Shown: positions 34,184 to 43,378 of the stretch, piece by piece
Numbering within the stretch: the stretch's first letter is position 1
Layout of the letters: each line of letters starts with the position of its first letter
Assembly (NCBI RefSeq): GCF_025145285.1
Contig: NZ_CP102251.1
Location: 2,542,001 to 2,606,000 of the forward strand
Direction: 5' to 3'
DNA: 64,000 nt
DNA from: Alistipes onderdonkii
GTDB lineage: Bacteria > Bacteroidota > Bacteroidia > Bacteroidales > Rikenellaceae
The notes under the pieces: model-generated
What the model was told of the DNA's origin: nothing
Database searches by the model: none
Seen by the model: only the letters and a program-made list of their open reading frames with translations
Made by a program: the position numbers and the translations under genes

Positions 34184-35470
34184 ATGCGCACACGACTGTT
34201 CCTGTTATTCGCGTTTGCGGCCGTTACCGTTCTAATGAACGGTGCCACGGCCGGGAATATTGCGCACGGGGTCGAAGTTGTGGTCATCGATGCCGGACAC
34301 GGCGGGAAATTCCCCGGGGCGCACTACGGCAATGTCTACGAGAAAGACCTCACGCTGAAGGTGGCGCTCAAACTCGGGAAGCTCATCGAGGAGGGGATGC
34401 CGGGCGTGAAGGTGGTCTATACCCGCAAGACGGACAAGGCGCTGGGCACCGACTTGGCAACCGACCTCCAGGCGCGTGCCGACATCGCCAACAAGGCCGG
34501 CGGCGACCTCTTCGTTTCGATCCACGTCAATGCTGCGAAATCCTCGGCGGCACGGGGTGTCGAGACGCTCATCATGGGCGAAAGCCCCAAGGAGCAGCGT
34601 TACAACGAGAACGCCCTGTTCGAGAACAACCGCGAAGACCTGATCGACATGTCGGACGAGCGGACGGCGGCCATCGTGCGGGCATATATCCAGAACCTGC
34701 AATTCACCTACGGCGAGTACAGCATGGCGCTGGCGCGCTGTATCCAGAATAATTACCTGAAGGCCGGGCGCCATTCGCGGGGCATCAAACCCCAGCTGCT
34801 GCGTGTGCTCTATGCCACCGACATGCCGGGCGTGCTGACCGAGATCGGTTTCATGTCCAACGCCCAGGAGATGGCCTATATGAAGTCGGAAAAGGGGCAG
34901 GACGAGATCGCCCGCTCGATTTACGAGGGCGTGAAGGACTATTCGGCCTATGTGCTCGAAACGCGCAGAGCCGGGGAGGAGGCCGCGGCCTCTCCGAAGC
35001 CCGTTAAAGAGCCCGAAACGCAGGTCGTCATCGGGAAGGAGCCCGTGCGCCCTGCGGAGCAGGACAAGGCATCCGATACGCCTGCCGGGAAGTCCGGACG
35101 GAAGCCTGCCGGGAAGGCCGCCACCCCGGAAAAGGCGGAGCCGCAGAAGGCTGCGGGCAAATCCGGGGCGCAAAAGCCGGAACCGCAGAAACCGGCCGGG
35201 GCCGAAGCTGCCCCTAACCAAGCTGCCCGGCCGTTGCGCTATACCGTGCAGGTGCTGGCCAGCGCGCAGACCGTGCCGACCTCGTCCGCACGTTTCAAAT
35301 CCTACCGCAACAAGGTGAAACAGTATACCGCCGAGGGGCGGTTCCGCTATAAATATTGCGTCGGCGAGTACGACACCCGTGCCGCAGCCCAGAAACGGCT
35401 GGCCGAAGTACGCAAGGTTTTCCCCGATGCCTTCGTCGTGAGCTGCCGGGGCACGCAGATTGTGAAATGA
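34184..35470 (+). CDS. N-acetylmuramoyl-L-alanine amidase with SPOR-like C-terminus
   Basis: The 428-residue protein has a signal peptide (1-23) and an Amidase_3 domain (about 30-245). The zinc and catalytic residues are His39 (DAGHGG), Glu53 (YEKDL), His114 (SIHVNA) and Glu220 (TEIGFMSN). A Pro/Ala/Lys/Glu-rich linker (about 255-345) leads to a SPOR-like domain (350-428) that would bind denuded septal glycan. It cleaves the amide bond between MurNAc and the stem peptide during cell separation. ATG 34184 precedes a clear signal peptide, so I prefer it to TTG 34169. The MCE gene follows by 13 bases. Confidence 0.93.
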   Translation: MRTRLFLLFAFAAVTVLMNGATAGNIAHGVEVVVIDAGHGGKFPGAHYGNVYEKDLTLKVALKLGKLIEEGMPGVKVVYTRKTDKALGTDLATDLQARADIANKAGGDLFVSIHVNAAKSSAARGVETLIMGESPKEQRYNENALFENNREDLIDMSDERTAAIVRAYIQNLQFTYGEYSMALARCIQNNYLKAGRHSRGIKPQLLRVLYATDMPGVLTEIGFMSNAQEMAYMKSEKGQDEIARSIYEGVKDYSAYVLETRRAGEEAAASPKPVKEPETQVVIGKEPVRPAEQDKASDTPAGKSGRKPAGKAATPEKAEPQKAAGKSGAQKPEPQKPAGAEAAPNQAARPLRYTVQVLASAQTVPTSSARFKSYRNKVKQYTAEGRFRYKYCVGEYDTRAAAQKRLAEVRKVFPDAFVVSCRGTQIVK

Positions 35471-35483
35471 AAATAAACGAGCT

Positions 35484-36485
35484 ATGAAAAGGGAAGTTAA
35501 GATCGGCATATTCGCCGTGGCGATGATCGGCGTCGCCTGGGCCGGAATCCGGTTTCTGAAAGGTTTCGACATTTTCAGCCGGAACGTCGAGTATTATGCG
35601 GCCTACGACCAGATCAACGGCGTGCAGAACGCGTCGCCGATCATGATGAAGGGCGTGAAGATCGGTTCCGTGACACGGCTTTCGTTCGATCCCGCCCGCA
35701 GCGACAAGGTCGTGTTGCAATTCACGATCAAGCGCCAATACCGCATTCCGTCCGATTCCGAGGCCAAAATCTTCAGCAACGGACTGATGGGCGCCAAGGC
35801 GATCGAAATCACCTACGGCACGGCCGACACCTACCTCCAGAAGGGCGATACGCTGCGTTCGAGCCGCGACCGCGATCTGATGGACATGGCCGGCTCCGAG
35901 CTGGATTTCTTCAAGCAGAAGGTTTCGCAGCTCACCACCGACCTTTCGCGCACGCTCGAAAACCTGAACGGCCTGATGGAAACCAATGCGGACAACATCG
36001 CCGGGACGCTCGGCAACCTGAACTCCGTGACGGGCGACATGGCCGAGATACTCTCGGCGGAGAAAAACAGCCTGAAGAGCGCACTGGACAACCTTTCGAA
36101 ATTCTCCGACATGCTCGGCGAGAATGCCGGGCGCGTGGACAGCATCATCGGCGACGTGGATCGTTTCACCTCGCAGCTCACCGAGGAACAGTTTGCCCGC
36201 AAGCTTTCGCAGGCCGTGGAGCATCTCGACGGTCTCGTGGCACGCATCGCGCAGGGCGAAGGCACGGTCGGCAAGCTCATCAGCGACCCCGAACTGTACG
36301 ATTCGCTCGAAAAGGCCAGCGACAACCTCGCGGCGCTGCTGGCCGATGTCAAACAATACCCCGGCCGTTACGTCCACCTCTCGCTCTTCGGGCGCAACCC
36401 CGAAAAGATGAAGGAGCGTGCCGACAGGAAGGCCGCCAAGGCTGCTGCCAAGGCTGAGCGCGATTCGCTCAAGCGGCTGCAGTAG
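35484..36485 (+). CDS. MCE/MlaD family lipid-transport protein
   Basis: The 333-residue protein has an N-terminal membrane anchor (VKIGIFAVAMIGVAWAGIRF) and a single MCE domain (about 38-115) with GVQNASPIMMKGVKIGSV. A long helical tail follows, ending in a Lys/Ala/Arg stretch. MlaD-type proteins form hexameric rings that move phospholipids between membranes. The ATPase and permease partners are not next to it. It belongs to the amidase-mutS2 plus-strand series. Confidence 0.9.
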   Translation: MKREVKIGIFAVAMIGVAWAGIRFLKGFDIFSRNVEYYAAYDQINGVQNASPIMMKGVKIGSVTRLSFDPARSDKVVLQFTIKRQYRIPSDSEAKIFSNGLMGAKAIEITYGTADTYLQKGDTLRSSRDRDLMDMAGSELDFFKQKVSQLTTDLSRTLENLNGLMETNADNIAGTLGNLNSVTGDMAEILSAEKNSLKSALDNLSKFSDMLGENAGRVDSIIGDVDRFTSQLTEEQFARKLSQAVEHLDGLVARIAQGEGTVGKLISDPELYDSLEKASDNLAALLADVKQYPGRYVHLSLFGRNPEKMKERADRKAAKAAAKAERDSLKRLQ

Positions 36486-36505
36486 CCCATCAACCCGACA
36501 TAGAG

Positions 36506-39001
36506 ATGATTTATCCTGCAAACTTCGAGCAGAAGATCGGCTTCGACCGGCTTCGGGAACAGGTTGCAGCGCTTTGCACCATGCGTGCCGCCCGCGGGAA
36601 GCTCGCCGAAGAGACTTTCTCGGCCTCGGCGCGCGAGATCGGGCGGAGGCTGGAACTTGCCGACCAGATGCGCCTGCTGCTCGACATGGAGCACGATTAT
36701 CCCGGCGGGGAATATCCCGACGTCGACCATGTCGTTGCCAAACTGCGTGTCGAGGGGACGTTCCTCGACGTGGGGGAGGTGGTGACCCTGCACCGGGCGC
36801 TGAGCCTCGTCGGCAGCGTCGTTGCGTTCATCCTCGCCCGCGAAGGGCAATATCCGGCGCTGTATGCCCGCAGCCGCGGCGTCGAGGCATTCCCCGGGAT
36901 CGTGCAGCGGATCGACGCCATCGTCGATCGTTTCGGCAATATCCGGGACAATGCTTCGCCGGCCCTGCTGGAGATCCGGCGTGCCATCCGCGAACGCGAA
37001 GGGCAGGCCGCCAAGCGGTTGCAGGCGGTGCTCGCCGCCGCCAAGGGGGCCGGTATCGTCGATGCCGACGCCCAGATCTCGATCCGCGAAGGGAAGGCCG
37101 TGATCCCGGTCGCCGCGGCCAACAAACGCAAGTTGCAGGGCTTCATCCACGACGAATCGGCCACGGGGCGTACGTTCTACGTCGAACCGGTCGAGGTCGT
37201 GGAGATCAACAACGAGCTGCGCGAACTGGAATATGCCGAGCGGCGCGAGATCGTCCGCATCCTCTCGGAGTTCACCGATTCGGTGCGCCCCGATGCCGGG
37301 CTGATCGCCGCGTCGGGCGACTACCTGGCCGAGATCGACATGCTGCGTGCCAAGGGACGCTGGGCATCGCAGAACGGCTGCGTGAAACCGATCATCTCGG
37401 ACGACGACCGGCTGGTGCTGAAGAATGCCCGCCACCCGCTCCTGCAGCAAACCCTGCGGGCGCAGGGGCGCGAGGTCGTACCGCTCGACATGCAGCTCGA
37501 CCGCCGCAAGCATATCCTTGTCATTTCGGGGCCCAATGCGGGCGGCAAGTCGGTCTGCCTCAAGACCACCGGCCTCGTGCAGTATATGTTCCAGTGCGGG
37601 TTTCCCGTCCCGGCATCGGAGGTTTCGGAACTGCCCGTGTTCCGTTCGATCTTCATCGACATCGGCGACGAGCAGTCGATCGACGACGACCTGTCGACCT
37701 ATTCGTCGCACCTGCTCAACATGAAGAACATGCTCTCGGGGGCTTCGTCGTCGGCGCTGGTGCTGATCGACGAGTTCGGGTCGGGTACCGAGCCGGTCAT
37801 CGGCGGAGCCATCGCCGAGGCCATCCTCGAACGCCTGCTGGCCAAAGGGTGCTACGGCGTCATCACGACCCACTATGCCAATATCAAGTACTATGCGTCG
37901 AATACCGAGGGCATCGCCAATGGCGCCATGATGTTCGACGTGCAGAATATCCGCCCGCTGTTCCGCCTCGAAATGGGCAAGCCGGGCAGTTCGTTCGCCG
38001 TGGAGATCGCCCGCAAGATCGGGCTCCCGGAGGATATTATCCGCGCGGCGGGCGAGAAGGCCGGCAGCGACCATATCAACATCGAGAAGCAGCTGCGTGA
38101 GATCGCCCGCGACAAGCATTACTGGGAACAGAAGCGCGACCGCATCCGCCAGACCGACCGCAAGGTCGAGGAGCTGGAGCAGACCTATGCCGGGCAGTTG
38201 TCGAAGATCAGGGCCGAGCGGCAGGAGATACTCAAAAAGGCCAAGCTGGAGGCGCAGCAGCTGATCGCCGATGCCAACCGGCAGATCGAGAATACGATCA
38301 GGACGATCCGCGAGGCGCAGGCCGAAAAGGAGCTGACGCGCCTTGCGCGCCGCGAACTGGACGATTTCCGCGACGCGGTGGCGAAGGCCGACACGGCGGA
38401 CAAGGACGCCGAGGTCGCCCGCGAGATCGAACGTATCGAGCGCCGCCGTCAGCGGCGTGAAGAACGCAAGGCGCAGCGGGGCGAGGCGCAGGCGGCGGGG
38501 GCTGCCCCTGCCGAGGCTCCGAAACCGCGCGAGGTGGAGGCCGGGTCGAAAGTCCGCATGGCCGGACAGGATATGGTCGGCGTGGTGCAGTCGGTCAAGG
38601 GGCGCAAGGCGCAGGTTGCCTTCGGCCAGATACTGACTACGGTTGACCGGAAGATGCTGACCGTGGTCTCGAACAGCGAGTTCCGCGAGGCGACACGCCC
38701 GCAGACGGCGCGGACGGTGGTGTCGGCCGACATTTCGGCCCGCAAGCTCAGCTTCAAAGACCATATCGACGTGCGGGGCATGCGTGCCGCTGAGGCGCTG
38801 GACGCCGTGCAGGATTTCATCGACGACGCCCTGATGGTGGGCGTGGGGTCGGTGTCGATCCTCCACGGCAAGGGCACGGGGGCTCTCAAGGAGGAGATAC
38901 GCCGCTACCTGCGCACGGTGCCCGAGGTCGAAAGCGCCCGCGACGAGCATGCCGACCGGGGCGGGGCGGGAATTACGATCGTGACATTTGACCTTTCGTG
39001 A
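36506..39001 (+). CDS. mutS2: Endonuclease MutS2
   Basis: The 831-residue protein has the MutS core and ABC ATPase with Walker A GPNAGGKS at 342-349 and the GSGTEP/ signature region LIDEFGSGTEP. A long coiled-coil insert (about 520-650) and a C-terminal Smr nuclease domain follow (DVRGMRAAEALD, ILHGKGTGAL). MutS2 lacks the mismatch-recognition domain of MutS and acts on branched DNA or stalled ribosomes in characterised species. It follows the MCE gene by 20 bases. Very long open frames on the opposite strand here are not genes. Confidence 0.95.
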   Translation: MIYPANFEQKIGFDRLREQVAALCTMRAARGKLAEETFSASAREIGRRLELADQMRLLLDMEHDYPGGEYPDVDHVVAKLRVEGTFLDVGEVVTLHRALSLVGSVVAFILAREGQYPALYARSRGVEAFPGIVQRIDAIVDRFGNIRDNASPALLEIRRAIREREGQAAKRLQAVLAAAKGAGIVDADAQISIREGKAVIPVAAANKRKLQGFIHDESATGRTFYVEPVEVVEINNELRELEYAERREIVRILSEFTDSVRPDAGLIAASGDYLAEIDMLRAKGRWASQNGCVKPIISDDDRLVLKNARHPLLQQTLRAQGREVVPLDMQLDRRKHILVISGPNAGGKSVCLKTTGLVQYMFQCGFPVPASEVSELPVFRSIFIDIGDEQSIDDDLSTYSSHLLNMKNMLSGASSSALVLIDEFGSGTEPVIGGAIAEAILERLLAKGCYGVITTHYANIKYYASNTEGIANGAMMFDVQNIRPLFRLEMGKPGSSFAVEIARKIGLPEDIIRAAGEKAGSDHINIEKQLREIARDKHYWEQKRDRIRQTDRKVEELEQTYAGQLSKIRAERQEILKKAKLEAQQLIADANRQIENTIRTIREAQAEKELTRLARRELDDFRDAVAKADTADKDAEVAREIERIERRRQRREERKAQRGEAQAAGAAPAEAPKPREVEAGSKVRMAGQDMVGVVQSVKGRKAQVAFGQILTTVDRKMLTVVSNSEFREATRPQTARTVVSADISARKLSFKDHIDVRGMRAAEALDAVQDFIDDALMVGVGSVSILHGKGTGALKEEIRRYLRTVPEVESARDEHADRGGAGITIVTFDLS

Positions 39002-39121
39002 GGACGGCTGCCTCCGGCGCTTCCGCTCGCGGCAGCCGCATACTCCGCGTATGTTCCTGCCCCGCCGGTTTCGTGAAGCCCCGGATGCCATCCGCCCGGC
39101 GAAAAACGGATAAGATACAGG

Positions 39122-41491
39122 ATGAACTACAAACTCTCGGAAATAGCCGCCGTTGTCGGCGGGAAATTTACAGGCTGCGATGCCGAAGTGCGGTCGGTCG
39201 TCACCGACAGCCGCTCGCTGTCGTGCGAACTGGGCTGCTGCCCGATGTTCGTGGCCATGCGCGGTGCCAACCACGACTCGCACGGCTTCGTCGCCCAGAT
39301 GTCGGCGCGCGGCGTGCGTGCGTTCCTCGTCGAACGTGACGTTGAGTGCCCCGCCGGTTGCGGCTTCGTGCGTGTGGACAACGCCATCGACGCCCTGCAA
39401 CGCCTTGCGGCGCACTACCGTGCGCAATTCAAGGGTACGGTCGTCGGCATCACCGGTTCGAACGGCAAGACCGTCATCAAGGAGTGGATCGCCGAAGAAC
39501 TGCCCGCGGGGATGAAATATTACCGCTCGCCGAAAAGCTACAATTCGCAGCTGGGCGTGCCCCTCTCGGTGCTGATGCTCGAAGGCGACGAGGAGCTGGC
39601 GGTCTTCGAGGCGGGCATTTCGAAGCCCGGCGAGATGGAGCGGCTGGAACGCATCATCCGTCCCGACGTGGTTGTTTTTACCTCGATCGGCGACGCGCAT
39701 CAGGAGAATTTCCTCAATCTCGAGCAGAAGTGCGACGAGAAAATGGTGCTGGCCCGCAATGCCTCGAAAATCATCTACCACAGCTATTACGAGCCGCTGG
39801 GGGGCATGGTCGCGGCGCGTTTCGCCGACCGCAAGCCCCTCGATGCCGCGTCGTTCCCCGAGGTGCCGGAGTCGGTCATCGGCAACGCCGCATCGCGCCG
39901 CAATGCCCAGATCGTCGAGGCGTTCTGCGCCGCGATGCACTATCCCGCGCCGTCGTTCGCCTCGGCGCCCACGGTGCCCATGCGTCTCGAGGTGAAGGAG
40001 GGCATCAACGATTCGATCCTGATCAACGACGCCTATAACCTCGACCTCAATTCGCTGGCGCTGGCGCTCGATTACCTGCACGGCGTGGCGCTGAACCGCC
40101 GCCGTACGCTCGTCCTGTCGGACATCTCGCAGAGCGGGCTTTCCGACGGCGAGCTCTACGGCCGTGTCGCGGGGATGGTCGCACGGGCGGGCGTCGACTT
40201 CCTGATCGGCATCGGCCCGCGCCTGAAACGCCATGCAGGTCTGTTCGGCTGCGACAAGGAGTTTTACGCCTCGACCGACGAGTGCATCGCGCGCATCGAC
40301 CGCAGGGCCGTGGCCGGGCGTGCCATCCTGCTGAAAGGCGCCCGCGATTTCCGCTTCGAGAAACTGGCGCACGCCCTCGCGCGCCGCAGCCATACGACGG
40401 TGCTGGAGGTCGACCTCGACGCCATGACGCACAATCTCAATTTCTTCCGTTCGAAGCTCAGCTTCGGTACGAAACTCGTGGCGATGGTCAAGGCCGGCTC
40501 GTACGGTGCCGGCGATTTCGAAGTCGCGCAACTGTTGCAGCACCAGGGCGTCGATTACCTGGCCGTGGCGTTCGCCGACGAAGGGGTACTGTTGCGCGAG
40601 CGGGGCATTTCGATGCCCGTCGTGGTGCTCAACGCCGATGCCGACAGTTTCGATCAGATGATCGCCAACCGCCTCGAACCCGAGATATACAGCCTCCATT
40701 CGCTCGGCGCCTTCGCCGGGGCCGTGGTGCATGCGGGCGAGAGCCGTTACCCGATCCATATCAAGCTCGACACGGGTATGCACAGGCTGGGATTCACGGA
40801 CGACGAAGTCGGGGCGCTGTGCAGGGCGCTGGCGGAAACCCCGCAGGTCAAGGTCGCCTCGGTCTTCTCGCACCTCAACTGTGCCGACATGCCCGAAGAG
40901 GATGCCTATACCCGGGCGCAGATCGCCCTGTTCGACCGCATGAGCGCCCGCGTCGCCGCCTCGCTGCCCTATCCGGTCATCCGCCATACGGCCAATTCGG
41001 CCGCCATCGAACGCTTCCCCGAGGCGCAGTTCGACATGTGCCGCCTCGGGCTGGGGCTTTACGGCTTCGGCTACCGGCATAACGGGATGCTGCGTCCCGT
41101 CTCGACCCTCCGCACGCGTATCGTGCAGGTCAAGCACCTGTCTGCGGGCGAGGCCGTAGGGTATGGACGGGCCGGGAAACTCACGCGCGAAACTACGACG
41201 GCGACGATCCCCATCGGATATGCCGACGGGCTCGACCGCCACCTGGGCTGCGGCCGCTGGTCGGTGCTGGTGGCCGGGAGCCCCGTCCCCATCGTCGGAC
41301 GCATCTGCATGGACAGCTGCATGGTCGACATTACGGGGATTCCCGGCGTGAAGGAAGGCGACGAAGTCGTGGTCTTCTCGCCCGAGCCGGGCAACGACCT
41401 GGAAACGATGGCCCGCGTACTCGATACGATTCCCTATGAGATCATGACCTCGGTTTCGGGGCGCGTAAAACGGATTTACCTCAAAGAATAA
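39122..41491 (+). CDS. Bifunctional MurF ligase / alanine racemase
   Basis: The 789-residue protein fuses two peptidoglycan-precursor enzymes. Residues 1-420 are MurF: the ATP site GITGSNGKT is at 109-117 and NDAYNLDL lies in the ligase core. Residues about 425-789 are alanine racemase: VKAGSYG supplies the PLP lysine (Lys457) and GYGRAGKL holds the active-site tyrosine. One part makes D-Ala and the other adds D-Ala-D-Ala to the UDP-muramoyl tripeptide. The fusion is known across Bacteroidota. The gene is 120 bases after mutS2 and five bases before the next gene. Confidence 0.95.
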   Translation: MNYKLSEIAAVVGGKFTGCDAEVRSVVTDSRSLSCELGCCPMFVAMRGANHDSHGFVAQMSARGVRAFLVERDVECPAGCGFVRVDNAIDALQRLAAHYRAQFKGTVVGITGSNGKTVIKEWIAEELPAGMKYYRSPKSYNSQLGVPLSVLMLEGDEELAVFEAGISKPGEMERLERIIRPDVVVFTSIGDAHQENFLNLEQKCDEKMVLARNASKIIYHSYYEPLGGMVAARFADRKPLDAASFPEVPESVIGNAASRRNAQIVEAFCAAMHYPAPSFASAPTVPMRLEVKEGINDSILINDAYNLDLNSLALALDYLHGVALNRRRTLVLSDISQSGLSDGELYGRVAGMVARAGVDFLIGIGPRLKRHAGLFGCDKEFYASTDECIARIDRRAVAGRAILLKGARDFRFEKLAHALARRSHTTVLEVDLDAMTHNLNFFRSKLSFGTKLVAMVKAGSYGAGDFEVAQLLQHQGVDYLAVAFADEGVLLRERGISMPVVVLNADADSFDQMIANRLEPEIYSLHSLGAFAGAVVHAGESRYPIHIKLDTGMHRLGFTDDEVGALCRALAETPQVKVASVFSHLNCADMPEEDAYTRAQIALFDRMSARVAASLPYPVIRHTANSAAIERFPEAQFDMCRLGLGLYGFGYRHNGMLRPVSTLRTRIVQVKHLSAGEAVGYGRAGKLTRETTTATIPIGYADGLDRHLGCGRWSVLVAGSPVPIVGRICMDSCMVDITGIPGVKEGDEVVVFSPEPGNDLETMARVLDTIPYEIMTSVSGRVKRIYLKE

Positions 41492-41495
41492 CGTT

Positions 41496-41984
41496 ATGAA
41501 ATGCTATGATTGCGGCGGTGAAATCGCTTCCGGAACCGGAACGTGTCCCTCCTGCGGTTGCCCCGCCGGGCGCGATGAGGCCGCCGAGTGCCTCGGGGCG
41601 CGGCTGCTGACGGCACAGCTCGAATCCGAATCGGCCCTCGACCAGTTGGGCAAGGCTCGCAGCGCCATGTTCGCCGCGGCGTTGCTGGCGCTCGCCAGCG
41701 GCGTGGTCGAACTGGTCAACGCCCAGGGAAACGGGGTGAGACTGATGGTCGGAATCGTGATGCTCGTGCTGGCGGGCGGCTATGTGGCTATCGGCTGCAA
41801 TGTCCGCAAATCCCCGCTGGTGCTTTCGGTTGCGGGGCTGGTCGTGAGCGCATTCTTCCTGAGCGGTGTTTTCGGGGTGGTGATCGCCGGTGTCATGGCG
41901 CTGAGCGTCTGGTTTGCGGTGCTGTATACGAAGGCCGCCGGCCGGGAGCGGGAACTCCGGGCCAAACTCGAAAAACTGAAATAA
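41496..41984 (+). CDS. Zinc-ribbon membrane protein, function unknown
   Basis: The 162-residue protein starts with a zinc ribbon (CYDCGGEIASGTGTCPSCG: four cysteines as CxxC...CxxC) and then has four hydrophobic segments at about 55-72, 80-98, 106-120 and 124-143, with a basic C-terminal tail. No enzyme motif is seen. It lies five bases after murF-alr and one base before the RsmI-like gene, so it belongs to that operon. Confidence 0.75.
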   Translation: MKCYDCGGEIASGTGTCPSCGCPAGRDEAAECLGARLLTAQLESESALDQLGKARSAMFAAALLALASGVVELVNAQGNGVRLMVGIVMLVLAGGYVAIGCNVRKSPLVLSVAGLVVSAFFLSGVFGVVIAGVMALSVWFAVLYTKAAGRERELRAKLEKLK

Positions 41985-41985
41985 G

Positions 41986-42696
41986 ATGTACGGAACGCTC
42001 TATCTGATCCCGTGTCCGATTTCGGACGAAACGGCACCGTGGGACGTGCTGCCTGCGGCGAACCGTGCCGTGATGGATTCGCTCGACTATTTCATCGTCG
42101 AGAACACCCGTTCGGCGCGGCGGTTCCTGTCGAAGGCCGGCATCGCGCGGCCGATCGACACGCTGGAGTTCCGCGAGCTGAACGAACATACCGTCGCCGG
42201 GCGTGAGGTCGAAGAGCTGGTGAAACCGCTCGTTGAGGGCCGCTCGGCGGGGGTTGTTTCCGAAGCGGGCGTGCCGGGCGTCGCCGATCCCGGGGCACTG
42301 GTCGTCGAGGCGTGCCACCGCCACGGTATCCGCGTGGTGCCGCTCGTCGGGCCGTCGTCCGTCATCCTGGCCGTCATGGCTTCGGGGCTCAACGGGCAGT
42401 CGTTCGCCTTCAACGGCTACCTGCCCGTCAAGCCGCCCGAACGGGTGCAGGCGATCCGTCGCTTCGAACGCCGTGCGCAGTCCGAACGCCAGTCGCAGCT
42501 CTTCATCGAGGCGCCTTACCGCAATGTGAAGCTGATGGAACAGCTCCTGCAAACCCTTGCCCCCGAGACGCGCCTGACGCTGGCGATGGACATTACCGCT
42601 CCCGGCGAATATATCCGTACGCTCCCCGTGCGCGAGTGGCGGTCGGTGCGGCTGCCGGAAATGAACAGGCGCCCGGCGATTTTTATCATCGGGTAG
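41986..42696 (+). CDS. RsmI-like SAM-dependent methyltransferase (tetrapyrrole methylase fold)
   Basis: The 236-residue protein begins GTLYLIPCPI and carries VENTRSARRFL, SEAGVPGVADPGA (SAM site) and VGPSSVILAVMASGLNGQSF, all familiar from RsmI. RsmI methylates the ribose of C1402 in 16S rRNA. This protein belongs to a shorter variant common in Bacteroidota alongside a full-length RsmI, so the target may differ. It overlaps nothing and starts one base after the zinc-ribbon gene. Confidence 0.85.
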   Translation: MYGTLYLIPCPISDETAPWDVLPAANRAVMDSLDYFIVENTRSARRFLSKAGIARPIDTLEFRELNEHTVAGREVEELVKPLVEGRSAGVVSEAGVPGVADPGALVVEACHRHGIRVVPLVGPSSVILAVMASGLNGQSFAFNGYLPVKPPERVQAIRRFERRAQSERQSQLFIEAPYRNVKLMEQLLQTLAPETRLTLAMDITAPGEYIRTLPVREWRSVRLPEMNRRPAIFIIG

Positions 42697-42762
42697 GCAT
42701 GGCCCGGCGGTTGGTATACAATTTGTTCGAATATAAGACGGAAAATCTGAAAAACACGAGAT

Positions 42763-43374
42763 ATGAAAAAGGAAAAAACTTATAATGAGGCTGTTGACGG
42801 TGACGAAGGATTCGTTCCCGGTGAAGGTTACCCTTCGTGCGACGGCGAACCCTGTGCCAATGTGTCAGACGATTCGCAGGACGGGACTGACACAATGGCA
42901 GACGCTGCCGAAGGCGGCGACAAGGCCGGAGCGGGATCGGATCTGACGGCGGCGCTGGCCGAGTGGCAGGATAAATTCATCCGCCTGCAGGCCGAATTCG
43001 ATAATTACCGCAAGCGTACGCTCAAGGAGAAGATGGACTTGGTGCAGACCGGCGGTCGTGACGTGCTGCTGGCGATGCTCCCCGTGCGCGACGACGTGCA
43101 GCGTGCCGTCGATGCCATGCAGAAGAGCGACGACATCGAGGCGCTGCGTGCCGGCGTGATGCTTATTTCACAGAAATTTACCGATACGCTCCGCCAGAAA
43201 GGGGTCACCGAGATCGACGTCAAGGGCAAGGAGTTCGACGCCGACCTCTGCGAGGCGGTGGCTAAATTCGCTGCCGGAGAGGAAATGCAGGGCAAGGTCG
43301 TCGACATTGTCCAGACGGGTTATATGCTGGGTGATAAGGTGCTGCGTTTCGCAAAAGTTGTTGTAGGAGAATAA
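42763..43374 (+). CDS. grpE: GrpE nucleotide exchange factor
   Basis: The 203-residue protein has an acidic, low-complexity N-terminus (about 1-60), a coiled coil with FIRLQAEFDNYRKRTLKEK (about 70-90), and the GrpE C-terminal beta domain ending in VVDIVQTGYMLGDKVLRFAKVVV. It releases ADP from DnaK. It is joined to dnaJ four bases downstream; dnaK is not in the window. Confidence 0.95.
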   Translation: MKKEKTYNEAVDGDEGFVPGEGYPSCDGEPCANVSDDSQDGTDTMADAAEGGDKAGAGSDLTAALAEWQDKFIRLQAEFDNYRKRTLKEKMDLVQTGGRDVLLAMLPVRDDVQRAVDAMQKSDDIEALRAGVMLISQKFTDTLRQKGVTEIDVKGKEFDADLCEAVAKFAAGEEMQGKVVDIVQTGYMLGDKVLRFAKVVVGE

Positions 43375-43378
43375 TGTC

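Noticed and set aside
36368..41242. Open frame of 1624 codons on the minus strand across mutS2 and murF-alr
   Set aside because: Both plus-strand genes are certain. The antisense frame is open only because of high GC in third codon positions; its product has no signal or domain.
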